Assembly: GCA_022360595.1 (NCBI GenBank)
Contig: JAKSCN010000068.1
Coordinates: forward strand, 1-13,504
DNA from: Chromatiales bacterium
Lineage (GTDB): Bacteria; Pseudomonadota; Gammaproteobacteria; Chromatiales; Chromatiaceae
DNA length: 13,504 nt
Direction: 5' to 3'
Positions 1 to 7,011 of the stretch are shown here, in pieces (the stretch's first letter is position 1; the number at the start of each line of letters is the position of its first letter). The notes beneath the pieces are model-generated. The model did no database searches. It had not been told where the DNA came from and saw only the letters and a list, made by a program, of their open reading frames with translations. The translations under genes were made by a program, and so were the position numbers.

Positions 1-64
1 CTTGAAATTGGCTTTGGATGCCAAGGCTGATTAACTATTACACACTTATGCTTAAAGAGTTCAC

Positions 65-505
65 ATGTTGAGTTATTACAAAGAAATTGAAGTTGCCACA
101 GCTGAGTCATTTGCAGTATCCGATGTCACTGAGGAAGTATGCTCTGTAGTCAAAGACTCAGGCATATTAGAGGGAATGGTAACAGTAACTTCACTGCATA
201 CCACGTGCGCCCTTTCTGTTAATGAAAATGAAGAGCGTCTTTTCGAAGACATCCAGAATTTCTATTTGAGAATTGCACCAGCAGGCAACTCTTACAAACA
301 CAATGATCTACATCTTAGAGTTAATATCCCTCCCGACGAGCCTGAGAATGCCCATTCACACCTCATTGCAATGATGTTAGGAAATAGTGAAGTGGTGGCA
401 GTTCATACTGGTGAGCTGGCACTTGGCCGCTACCAGTCGATACTGTTATTAGAAATGGATGGACCCAGAGAGCGTAAATTGGCTGTGCAGGTTATTGGCG
501 CATAA
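65..505 (+). CDS. yjbQ: YjbQ / UPF0047 family protein
   Basis: This 146-residue protein matches the small single-domain YjbQ family (E. coli YjbQ is about 138 residues). Family features visible are the N-terminal strand with SLHTTCALSVNENE (His and Asn-Glu-Asn), the central H-S-H-L segment followed by a small-residue turn, and the C-terminal block running from HTGELALGRYQSI to EMDGPRER. That last block is the usual family signature. E. coli YjbQ has been linked to weak thiamine-phosphate synthase activity and assembles as a compact oligomer; the physiological role is not settled. There is no signal peptide, so it should be cytosolic. The ATG is preceded by a modest AGAG at 56-59. It is the only plus-strand gene here, and its region looks more AT-rich than the genes to the right. 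Family assignment is firm; molecular role is not. Confidence 0.93.
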   Translation: MLSYYKEIEVATAESFAVSDVTEEVCSVVKDSGILEGMVTVTSLHTTCALSVNENEERLFEDIQNFYLRIAPAGNSYKHNDLHLRVNIPPDEPENAHSHLIAMMLGNSEVVAVHTGELALGRYQSILLLEMDGPRERKLAVQVIGA

Positions 506-760
506 TAGACAATTAGAGTCACTCGAAGTCTGCTAAATGGCGTTAACCACCATGCTGTCCTACCTAATAACAAGTCCACTTCTGGCCGAAAGCTGAAGGA
601 AATTCTGAAATCATTTGGCAGTGCCGTCAGGTTAGATCCCGTTTTTCATACCTAGGCTCCTGCAATTTATATCTTGTTCATTCTGCCCATATTTCCATCT
701 TCTACCATCCCTACGGTGAAATAACGCCCGCCGTTTTCCTGCGCTGCGGCTGACTACCCG

Positions 761-1222
761 CTATCTTTTCTGCAATTCAACCAGTTGCCTGAGCAGTGTT
801 TCGATATTGGTCAGGTGGGTCTCCATCTTCTTCATGTGCTTTCGCATCATGGCCTGTCTTTGCTGCATCATCTTGTGCTTTTGGTGCATCATGGCGTGCC
901 TCTGATGCATCATAGGCATATGGCAGTGCCCCCACATCATCATGGGCATGCTGCCAGAGTGGCCCTGCATCATAGGCATACTGCCTGATTGGCCCTGCAT
1001 CATGGGCATGCTGCCTGATTGGCCTTGCATCATAGGCATTCTGCCTGGCTGGTCCTGCATCATGGGCATGTTGCCTTGTCGCCCCATCATCATGGGCATT
1101 GTTGTGGAGCCGGGCATTGCTGCTCCTGCAGCACCTTGTCCCTCTCCTGCAAAGCTTGAGATAGTCGTCAAAGAAGTCACAGAGATGATGCCGGTAACTA
1201 CCAGTGCTTTTGCGGTTTTCAT
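761..1222 (-). CDS. Secreted Met/His-rich repeat protein, possible metal binder
   Basis: This 153-residue protein begins with a clear signal peptide (MKTAKALVVTGIISVTSLTT, likely cleaved after SSFA near residue 25), so it is predicted periplasmic or secreted. After a Gly/Ala linker, the tetrapeptide MPMM occurs seven times at exact 10-residue spacing (residues 42, 52, 62, 72, 82, 92, 102), usually as GSMPMMQGQS. A Met/His/Lys/Gln-rich stretch follows (residues 99-136) with nine His in the C-terminal half and a single Cys100. The last 20 residues form an amphipathic helix with leucines suited to coiled-coil pairing. There are 33 Met in total. Met-x-Met and His clusters in exported proteins are typical of Cu(I)/Cu(II) handling, so copper binding is a reasonable but unproven inference. 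The ATG has a GGAGA ribosome-binding site at 1229-1233, six bases away. I do not recognise a named family. Confidence 0.85.
   Translation of the reverse strand: MKTAKALVVTGIISVTSLTTISSFAGEGQGAAGAAMPGSTTMPMMMGRQGNMPMMQDQPGRMPMMQGQSGSMPMMQGQSGSMPMMQGHSGSMPMMMWGHCHMPMMHQRHAMMHQKHKMMQQRQAMMRKHMKKMETHLTNIETLLRQLVELQKR
893..1102 (-). repeat. 30-bp tandem repeat encoding MPMM decapeptides
   Basis: Seven 30-bp units inside the Met-rich gene each encode one decapeptide with MPMM. On the plus strand the core reads catcatRggcat, with the central purple-base choice (R = A or G) alternating at 943, 973, 1003, 1033 and 1063 (G, A, G, A, G). This suggests that 60-bp blocks, not only 30-bp ones, were duplicated. 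Because 30 is a multiple of three, other reading frames also stay open over the array, which explains the overlapping antisense and shifted open frames here. Confidence 0.9.
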
Positions 1223-1466
1223 CGATTGTCTCCGATTGGTCGGATATAGATTTGCGGTGTCTGTATTGAAGGTATGATCTCTGTGTCACAACAGGTCAAG
1301 AAGCTTTCTGATTTATTTTTCAGATGATCTGTCGTGTGCTTACCGGGCATCAATAACGCCCAGATCAGTGTTAACGGGCTCTGAGAATTACAGAATAGTG
1401 AGGGACACTGGATGGATTGCGCGGGATTTTAAAGAAATTGAACTAAATATCTTCCACAGATTAAGG

Positions 1467-1508
1467 CTCTCACCTATCGGCAATCCCTTGGCTGCAGATA
1501 GGTGAGAG
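1467..1508. terminator. 12-bp inverted repeat after flavoprotein gene
   Basis: CTCTCACCTATC at 1467-1478 is perfectly complementary to GATAGGTGAGAG at 1497-1508, with an 18-base loop. It ends 14 bases beyond the stop codon of the flavoprotein gene, which is where a minus-strand terminator or mRNA 3'-end stem would sit. There is no U tract after the stem on the minus strand (it reads CCTTAATCTG), so it is not a canonical Rho-independent terminator. A 3' stabilising stem or a protein-binding site are alternatives. Confidence 0.5.
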
Positions 1509-1521
1509 AATCACTAAACAG

Positions 1522-2931
1522 TTAGCTGAGTGGAACCAGCTCTGTGATAGGTGTGTCGTTGTTTGCCTCAACTTTGCTGTAGAGGTCATACAGGGCCGCC
1601 TGCAGTGCCTCTTCGATCACGGGGTGGTAGAAAGGCATCTGCAGCAGTTGGCCAACGGTCAGCTCCTGCTGGATACACCAGGCCAGCAGATGAGCCAGGT
1701 TTTCGCCTTTGGTGCAGAACATCTCTGAGCCGAGCAGCTTGCCGGTCTGTTTGTCCGCGTAGACCCGCAGCATACCAGTGTTCTTGCCCATGATCATGGC
1801 ACGACCCACGGGATTGAAACGGATCTCTCCGACGGCGGTGGTCTCCTGATCCAGTTCGGACCAGCGGGCGCCAACATGGCAGATGTTGGGATCGCAGAAG
1901 TTGATTGCCAGCGGCACTTTGCGTTTGAACGCCTGAATGCTGTCGCTGGTGGCGTTGTGCCCCGCGATGCGGCCCTCATCGCCCGCTTCATGCAGTAGGG
2001 GGCGCTCGCCATCCACATCACCGGCGATGAAGAGATTGGTGTTGCCGATCTGCATGGTGTTGCGGTCGTGCTGGGGGATGCCGCGCTCATCCAGCGGAAT
2101 ATCGGCGTTTTCGATATCCAGGTTGTCCAGGTTGGGGATACGGCCAAGGCTGGCCAACACTTTATCCACAACCACTGAGTGTTCACCGGCGGTGACACGC
2201 AGCTTGTTGCCCTCTTCGGTGATCTCTGCCGCCTGGCCCAGATGAATGGGGAACTCTTTACCCAGGGTCTGAATGGCCAGCTTGGCGATCTCGGGGTCGT
2301 CCAGACCACCGATGGTGTCGAGCATGTCGAAACCGGTCACCTTGACGCCCAGGCGAGCCATTGATTGGCCAATCTCCAGACCGATGACGCCCAGGCCGAT
2401 GACCGCCATCGATTCGGGTAGGCTCTCCTGCTCAAACACCTCATCGGTAGTGATGATGCGATCGCCGAAAGCTTTCCAGGCGGCGGGAATCAATGGGCGG
2501 GAACCGGTGGCAATGATGATTTTGTCGGCGCGGAAGCGTCTGCCTTCCACATCCAGGGTATTGCGGTCGACAAACTTGGCGTAGCCTTCGATGAAGATCT
2601 CATCACTCATGTTGTCGGTGCTGTTGGAGAGTACGCGATCGACAAAGTTGTCGCGCAGGTCGCGCACATGCTCCATGGTCTCATCGGTGTCGATGGTCAT
2701 TGCTTTGTGACCTTCTACCCCATAGCGCCCCAAAATCCCTTTGCGGTGAAAATCCTCGGCCGCCTGAATCAGCGCCTTGGAGGGCATACAACCGACCCGG
2801 GCACAGGTGGTGCCGGGTTCGCCACCGTTGATCAATACGAAGCTTTTGCCGGAGGGCTTTACCTTCCCCAAAGCGTAGAGTCCGGCGCTGCCGGAACCAA
2901 TGATTGCGACATCAACTTGTTTTTCTTCCAC
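1522..2931 (-). CDS. Dihydrolipoyl dehydrogenase-like flavoprotein disulfide reductase
   Basis: This 469-residue protein has the full layout of the class I pyridine nucleotide-disulfide oxidoreductases (about 460-480 residues). It has an FAD-binding GSGSAG (12-17), the redox-active pair C43/C48 in TCARVGCMPSK, ATGSRP (141-146), an NAD(P)H-binding GLGVIG (179-184) with Asp202 at the end of the second strand (favouring NADH), the second FAD motif FIAGDVDG (301-308), and a C-terminal dimerisation domain with the catalytic dyad His436-Pro and Glu441. The family oxidises dihydrolipoyl groups or reduces related disulfides using FAD and NAD+/NADH in the cytosol. No E1/E2 or lipoyl-protein gene adjoins it, so a 2-oxoacid dehydrogenase partner is not shown. 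Extra cysteines C346 and C351 sit where most relatives have FTDPEIASVG. The start is GTG, with AGGAG six bases upstream and an in-frame TAG 12 bases upstream. Substrate is uncertain; mercuric reductase is less likely because no C-terminal Cys pair or heavy-metal domain is present. Confidence 0.9.
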   Translation of the reverse strand: MEEKQVDVAIIGSGSAGLYALGKVKPSGKSFVLINGGEPGTTCARVGCMPSKALIQAAEDFHRKGILGRYGVEGHKAMTIDTDETMEHVRDLRDNFVDRVLSNSTDNMSDEIFIEGYAKFVDRNTLDVEGRRFRADKIIIATGSRPLIPAAWKAFGDRIITTDEVFEQESLPESMAVIGLGVIGLEIGQSMARLGVKVTGFDMLDTIGGLDDPEIAKLAIQTLGKEFPIHLGQAAEITEEGNKLRVTAGEHSVVVDKVLASLGRIPNLDNLDIENADIPLDERGIPQHDRNTMQIGNTNLFIAGDVDGERPLLHEAGDEGRIAGHNATSDSIQAFKRKVPLAINFCDPNICHVGARWSELDQETTAVGEIRFNPVGRAMIMGKNTGMLRVYADKQTGKLLGSEMFCTKGENLAHLLAWCIQQELTVGQLLQMPFYHPVIEEALQAALYDLYSKVEANNDTPITELVPLS

Positions 2932-2937
2932 GAGATA

Positions 2938-2942
2938 CTCCT
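2938..2942 (-). promoter_or_regulatory. Ribosome-binding site fixing a GTG start
   Basis: Read on the minus strand this is AGGAG, followed by six bases and then GTG at 2931-2929. An in-frame TAG at 2943-2941 overlaps the site, so translation cannot start further upstream, and the next in-frame ATG would remove the FAD motif. GTG is therefore the real start. Confidence 0.8.
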
Positions 2943-3159
2943 AAACAGTCGAACAGACGATCCCCATGAAAAGCGTCTGAGTGGATTCAATGGGCCACAT
3001 TGTAAACCCTGGCGCTGGAATTCTCAGCACTTCATAACCTGACTGTTTTTAGGGTGGTTGAGTCGAGGTCTGGACAAGGTGGGCCGTGCATAATAGTAAT
3101 CAGGTGGGGTGGGCTGCTGGTCAACAACCGTTAGGGCCTCCCAGATGTGTCCGTCGGCA

Positions 3160-4326
3160 TCAGTCGGCCGGCCAGTATTCGGTGGCAATCCCATCGCCCA
3201 GGTCAGCCTCGATCAGGCGTTGTCTAACCGTCCGCAGCCGCTCGATCAGTACCGGTTCGGAATACTCATAGGCGGCAGCATCCGGGGTACGGTTGACCAC
3301 CACGCCGAGCAGTTCGGTAATGGCGTTACCGATGGAGTTCTGGCTGATGGTGACAATCAGTTTACCCTGGTCATTGCGGTAGATGAGCTGCTTGAAGGCG
3401 GGCTGCCAGCGGATAGCGTTGGCGTAGGCGGGGTCTTTAATGCACTGGTCGCGCACCTTCTTGGCAGTCTTTAAAAAGGCGTTGTTAAACAGCAGGACAT
3501 TCTCTACCTGGGCTGGAAAGTAGGCATCGGGCAGAATCGGTGCGTTACGGCTCGAGACTTGAGAGAAGAAGGTGCGGTAGAAGTCGATAAAGCCCATGAG
3601 GATGAGATCGTACTCTTTCCAGAAGCGGATATTCTTCAGCGCTTCGATGCCGCCCTGGATCTCCCAGCAGGGCAGCCCCTGAGGATAGCCGGTAAGGGTT
3701 AATTGTGATTCGTGGCTATGAATGGGCTTGAGTATCTCCAGATCCAGCGCCTTATCGAAAAACTCCCGATAGACGTCACGCATGTAGGCCTGAAACAGGC
3801 TGTGCTGCCCGCCATCGGTGAGATTGGGGTTATCCAGATCAGCCAATTTGGCTTCACGCAACTGCTGCATTGGGAAGATGATGAAGTGGTTATGCAGCAT
3901 CCGAATACTGGGCACCCCGGGTGAGGTGAGTGGCCAAGTGGCGTCCAGGCTGGCCTCGCCCGCCAGCACCAGGGCGTCATTCGGATCAGGGTACAGCTCC
4001 AGCATGTACGCGATAATGATCTGATTCATCCGATTCCAGACATGCCTCACATTATCGGGAACCTGGGTGCGGCGTACAGGGCGCCCCAGTGGATTGAGAA
4101 TGGTCTGGGAGGTGTTGTAGATGATTGAGGTATCGAATTCGTTGCTGTGGCCCAGTGCTTTGCGGTAAAGCAGCAGGTTTTCCGGATTTGAGAGCAGGCC
4201 ATTGTTATGGACCAGGTCGTTGAGGTTTTCGGTGCTGTTGAAAAACTCGTTGGGTTTCATACCTTCCGGCACATCCAGAGGGATAGGGCGGAAGGGGGTG
4301 GTGATCTCTCTTGGGCCGGCCTGCAT
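3160..4326 (-). CDS. Conserved-looking cytosolic protein of unknown function
   Basis: I do not recognise this 388-residue protein. It lacks a signal peptide and membrane helices and has the even amino-acid composition of a soluble globular enzyme. Visible points are LHNHFIIFP at residues 144-152, giving His145-x-His147; PIHSHES at 201-207, giving His203-x-His205; an aromatic, helical stretch at 235-256 (FWKEYDLILMGFIDFYRTFF); and only two cysteines (220, 295). The first His motif is loosely reminiscent of HIT/GalT-type nucleotide transferases, but the rest does not clearly fit, and metal binding by the two H-x-H sites is equally possible. The ATG has AGAGG at 4335-4339, eight bases upstream. 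The gene starts downstream of a strong terminator for the cytochrome gene, so it probably has its own promoter. It ends 229 bases before the flavoprotein start with no evident terminator, so read-through into that gene is possible. Confidence 0.85.
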   Translation of the reverse strand: MQAGPREITTPFRPIPLDVPEGMKPNEFFNSTENLNDLVHNNGLLSNPENLLLYRKALGHSNEFDTSIIYNTSQTILNPLGRPVRRTQVPDNVRHVWNRMNQIIIAYMLELYPDPNDALVLAGEASLDATWPLTSPGVPSIRMLHNHFIIFPMQQLREAKLADLDNPNLTDGGQHSLFQAYMRDVYREFFDKALDLEILKPIHSHESQLTLTGYPQGLPCWEIQGGIEALKNIRFWKEYDLILMGFIDFYRTFFSQVSSRNAPILPDAYFPAQVENVLLFNNAFLKTAKKVRDQCIKDPAYANAIRWQPAFKQLIYRNDQGKLIVTISQNSIGNAITELLGVVVNRTPDAAAYEYSEPVLIERLRTVRQRLIEADLGDGIATEYWPAD

Positions 4327-4705
4327 AGTGAGTACCTCTCAAAGATATTTATAGGCTTATAACTTGTTGATAGTTGGGTATATTTGCCTGTAGCAGAACA
4401 TACCATCTTCTGGTTCGAAGTGGTACTGGTGGGAAATATCGTCAAGCGGGGTGCTCTCTGTTATTACTTAAACCGCCAAACTGCGCTGGATTTGGCAAAA
4501 AAAACCCCGGAGAACCCGGGGCAAACTAGGGCCTTCAACAATAGGAGCTTCTGACCAATTCATGATGAGTGCTCTTGACCCAACATCATTCATTTGGGTG
4601 TTGGAAGAGTCATTCGATTGTGACTTCTTCCGTCTATTTGATGATGCTGCATCTCAATCATTCAAAATGACATTAGTCATAAACTCCTAAACTGTGGAAC
4701 TAGGA
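4327..4705. other. Intergenic stretch between cytochrome and unknown gene
   Basis: This 379-base gap holds the 3' region of the cytochrome transcript, its terminator and the upstream region of the 388-residue gene. An imperfect stem pairs 4572-4576 with 4605-4609 and 4580-4585 with 4599-4604 (3-base bulge, 13-base loop). A small hairpin, ATGAC/GTCAT, lies at 4667-4680. AT-rich sequence at 4345-4390 could hold a promoter for the minus-strand gene, but I cannot find a convincing pair of -35 and -10 boxes. No small gene with a ribosome-binding site is seen. Confidence 0.5.
4497..4521 (-). terminator. Rho-independent terminator after the cytochrome gene
   Basis: CCCCGG at 4505-4510 pairs with CCGGGG at 4516-4521 around a 5-base loop. 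On the minus strand the stem is followed directly by eight T residues (A tract at 4497-4504). It lies about 185 bases after the cytochrome stop codon and separates that transcript from the next minus-strand gene. Confidence 0.85.
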
Positions 4706-6529
4706 TTAACGTTTTAATCGGATCTCCCCTTTGACCCGGCCAAACTGCACCGCAGGGCCGTTGCCTGAAACCTTATAGAGCTCTTTTAGGGCTTCTCCCC
4801 AGTGCTGGGGGTTTGATGTCATTGAGCCTGTGGTGGGCAGGTCACGGGCATGGCCGCCGTTACTCACGGTCGGTTCAGTATCCTTTTCGGCAAGAAAATC
4901 GATGTACTCGTTACTGAAGGTTTTATAGAGCAGTTTAGCTTCGACTTTTATATTGCCTCGAGCGTTGCTGGGAACCGTAAAAGTGTATTCCCGCTCGGCC
5001 CAGTTCTGTCCATCTTCATAGGTATCGGCCGGGATAATAAAGGCGCCGTCTGCCATATAGGCGGCCTTGTCATAACCGGCGGGTGGAATACGGTTGTCCT
5101 TTATCACTTTATTGAGCAGGGCAAAGTGGAAATGGTTTTCTCTGCCCGTTACTGAGCCGTCATTATTGTCATCGAGCAGGTTGTCGTAGCCTTCGGCGAC
5201 AGCCTCTATTTCGAAAATATCGGCATGGTCCGCGACCAACACCTCGCCGGTCTCAGAGTCGACCATGCCATCCTCAAAGAAGGTGCCATTTTTTTTGGTC
5301 CAGACTCTGACTTGCAGCCACATTTGACGCCCTTCGCCATAACCGGTGGGGAGCTTATGCCCGGTCAGATTCTCAATTCGGAATCTCACGCTGCCTTGCT
5401 GCCCGGGGCGTAGGCTATTAGGTTTGCTCACAATGGTCAGGCGGGCGGCTTTATCGTCGACAAAGTTTCTGTTGTCGGCGACGCGTTCGTCGAGTGCGGC
5501 CTGTCGGGATGCGGGCACCGCGTAGCCCAGATCAGACCAAGTCTGATCGATCGGACCCCATAGCCGTTCCAGCTCCGCCAGCAACCAGGTCTGAGCGCCC
5601 GCAAAACGCATGGGCTGATGGCAGTCCTGGCAACGGCCGTTCTTTTTATCGCGGAAGCTGCTGTAGTACCACTCGGTATAGGTGCGTTCGATGGGGTGAG
5701 CAATATCCACCGGAATGCCGTCGCCATCGGGATCGGTCAGTGTCTTTAGGAAGGGGTTGGTCACCTCATGGCAAGTGCCACAGAGTTCGGGCTCCCTCTG
5801 AAACGGGTCCATCACTCGGGGGGAGTTCCTTTCGCTAGCTGTGAAAGGTTCCTGCCGCATGACAAACAGGCCGCCGTTACCTGCCGCTTTGTCGGAGCCA
5901 GCGACTTTGGTGTTATCGACCATGCGGTGGCAGACATCACAGCTTATACCATTCATGTGACCTTCGGAGTCCAGTCCATAGAGTGGGTTTGGCGCCTGGG
6001 CGCTATCTGGTGAGCGTTCGAGCATACTGGCGCCCCAGAAATCCCCCCTCAGGAAAGGCTTATCCGGACTAGAAGGCTCGGAGAACCCCTCCAACCACCC
6101 GACGGGTGAATGGCAGCGTAGACAAAAATCACCCACGACGGGTTTATGCACCTCATCTTTGGTGATCAGGGAAGGGATAGTGGCCTCTCCGAGTTCGGTT
6201 AATGGCGGGTACTCACCACCAGCGCTGACATGATCCAGCAGGTTGATAAAGTCGCGATTAGCCACATTCAATGCTGCGAAAAAAGCGGGGTCGCGCATGG
6301 CGTGGGACATGATGTTTCCTGACCACTCCCGGTAATCAATACCGGGAAAACGGGCAGGGCTTCTAAAGCCATCTTCGATGGGGTCGAGAAGCTGCCCCGC
6401 GTCATTAGTACCCATCTGTGCATTCCTTGGTTGTGTTGAGTCGCTCTCGGTAATGCTGGTTGCAAAAGAGGGATTCAACGGTGTAACTGTAATTACAAGT
6501 GCTGCGCCGAATAGTTTTAATAATGTCAT
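4706..6529 (-). CDS. Secreted tetrahaem c-type cytochrome
   Basis: This 607-residue protein starts with a signal peptide (MTLLKLFGAALVITVTPLNP, likely cleaved after SFA at residue 23), placing it in the periplasm or outside. Four c-type haem sites are visible: CLRCH (136-140), CDVCH (197-201), CGTCH (250-254) and CQDCH (300-304). Residues 370-550 lack haem sites and look like a beta-rich domain containing GHKLPTGYGEGRQMW (390-404), a motif I associate with multihaem cytochromes of the c554/hydroxylamine-oxidoreductase-like group. Two Asp-rich loops could bind calcium: DPDGDG at 266-271 and DDNNDG at 453-458. The role is presumably electron transfer or a redox reaction; the substrate cannot be read from the sequence and no cytochrome partner or quinol oxidoreductase is nearby. 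The ATG is preceded by GGGAG (6538-6542), eight bases away. The gene has its own terminator and appears monocistronic. Confidence 0.92.
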   Translation of the reverse strand: MTLLKLFGAALVITVTPLNPSFATSITESDSTQPRNAQMGTNDAGQLLDPIEDGFRSPARFPGIDYREWSGNIMSHAMRDPAFFAALNVANRDFINLLDHVSAGGEYPPLTELGEATIPSLITKDEVHKPVVGDFCLRCHSPVGWLEGFSEPSSPDKPFLRGDFWGASMLERSPDSAQAPNPLYGLDSEGHMNGISCDVCHRMVDNTKVAGSDKAAGNGGLFVMRQEPFTASERNSPRVMDPFQREPELCGTCHEVTNPFLKTLTDPDGDGIPVDIAHPIERTYTEWYYSSFRDKKNGRCQDCHQPMRFAGAQTWLLAELERLWGPIDQTWSDLGYAVPASRQAALDERVADNRNFVDDKAARLTIVSKPNSLRPGQQGSVRFRIENLTGHKLPTGYGEGRQMWLQVRVWTKKNGTFFEDGMVDSETGEVLVADHADIFEIEAVAEGYDNLLDDNNDGSVTGRENHFHFALLNKVIKDNRIPPAGYDKAAYMADGAFIIPADTYEDGQNWAEREYTFTVPSNARGNIKVEAKLLYKTFSNEYIDFLAEKDTEPTVSNGGHARDLPTTGSMTSNPQHWGEALKELYKVSGNGPAVQFGRVKGEIRLKR

Positions 6530-7011
6530 AACAGTGTCTCCCGCTCTCCTCGGTACAGCCTGGAGTGCTATTGTGTGACGCTACCGACCCGGAGCCTGTT
6601 AACGTTGATTTGATCGTCACTGCCAATGGCATGGTTCCCATATATTTAGTTAGAGAGGGTGTCTAACAACAGCACCACTTGATGTTGCTTGTCGCTTATC
6701 CTGGAGCGATCAAACTGTTCTCTGCGCCCTGATTAATATTTTTTGGCTCAACAATGACAATCAAAAACGTGTTAACAGGCCCAACAACTAATAGTGCTGC
6801 ACGTTGCCCAGTAGTGGGCCTGCTCGACCGAAATGGATTGCTATCTCGGCTTTGGATAGTGGAAAGTTAAGCGATTTAGGGCGGCTGAATAAGGAGGTAA
6901 AACCCGCTTGAAAGGGGTGGGTTTTACTGTAAAACTGATGCAGTGATAGATAGTTAGGTGTGTGGAGAGGGAGCCGGCCGAGTGCGGCCGACCCCCATTT
7001 GCAGACTGCTC
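6530..7011. other. Intergenic stretch rich in inverted repeats
   Basis: This 482-base gap lies between the surface-protein gene and the cytochrome gene, both on the minus strand. Four hairpins are visible: CGGCCG-agtg-CGGCCG at 6975-6990; GTAAAACCC/GGGTTTTAC at 6897-6927; an 8-bp perfect pair CAGGCCCA/TGGGCCTG at 6776-6783 and 6815-6822; and GTTAGA/TCTAAC at 6649-6667. The first two are likely 3'-end structures of the surface-protein mRNA; the others fall in the upstream region of the cytochrome gene. I see no convincing small gene and no clear promoter boxes. Confidence 0.5.
6897..6927 (-). terminator. Possible terminator hairpin after the surface-protein gene
   Basis: GTAAAACCC (6897-6905) pairs perfectly with GGGTTTTAC (6919-6927) around a 13-base loop, about 85 bases after the stop codon of the large surface protein. 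On the minus strand the four Ts lie inside the 3' arm and the sequence after it (CTCCTTATTC) is only partly T-rich, so this is a weak call. A GC-rich hairpin at 6975-6990, closer to the stop, lacks any T tract. Confidence 0.4.

Noticed and set aside
1..34. A short plus-strand open frame ending in TAA at 32-34 (LKLALDAKAD), possibly the tail of an upstream gene
   Set aside because: Ten codons are too few to support a gene call; a second frame ends at 28-30, so the choice would be arbitrary.
509..655. An open plus-strand stretch after yjbQ ending in TAG near 653-655
   Set aside because: It has no start codon of the usual kind, no ribosome-binding site and no recognisable content.
777..1289. 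A 170-codon minus-strand open frame overlapping the Met-rich gene in another frame, plus plus-strand frames at 785-988 and 942-1277
   Set aside because: They stay open because a 30-bp repeat keeps frame in all six readings. Only the 761-1222 frame has a signal peptide, a good ribosome-binding site and a coherent repeat.
1522..2931. Mercuric reductase as the identity of the flavoprotein
   Set aside because: There is no N-terminal heavy-metal domain and no C-terminal vicinal cysteine pair; the C-terminus instead has the His-Pro...Glu dyad of lipoamide-dehydrogenase-type enzymes.
4440..4445. TTGACG on the minus strand as a -35 box for the 388-residue gene
   Set aside because: No acceptable -10 box lies 16-18 bases downstream.
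6661..6790. GTCTAAC and GCCCAAC, which resemble one end of an integron attC site
   Set aside because: No matching GTTRRRY partner closes an attC-like structure, and no cassette-like layout or integrase is present.
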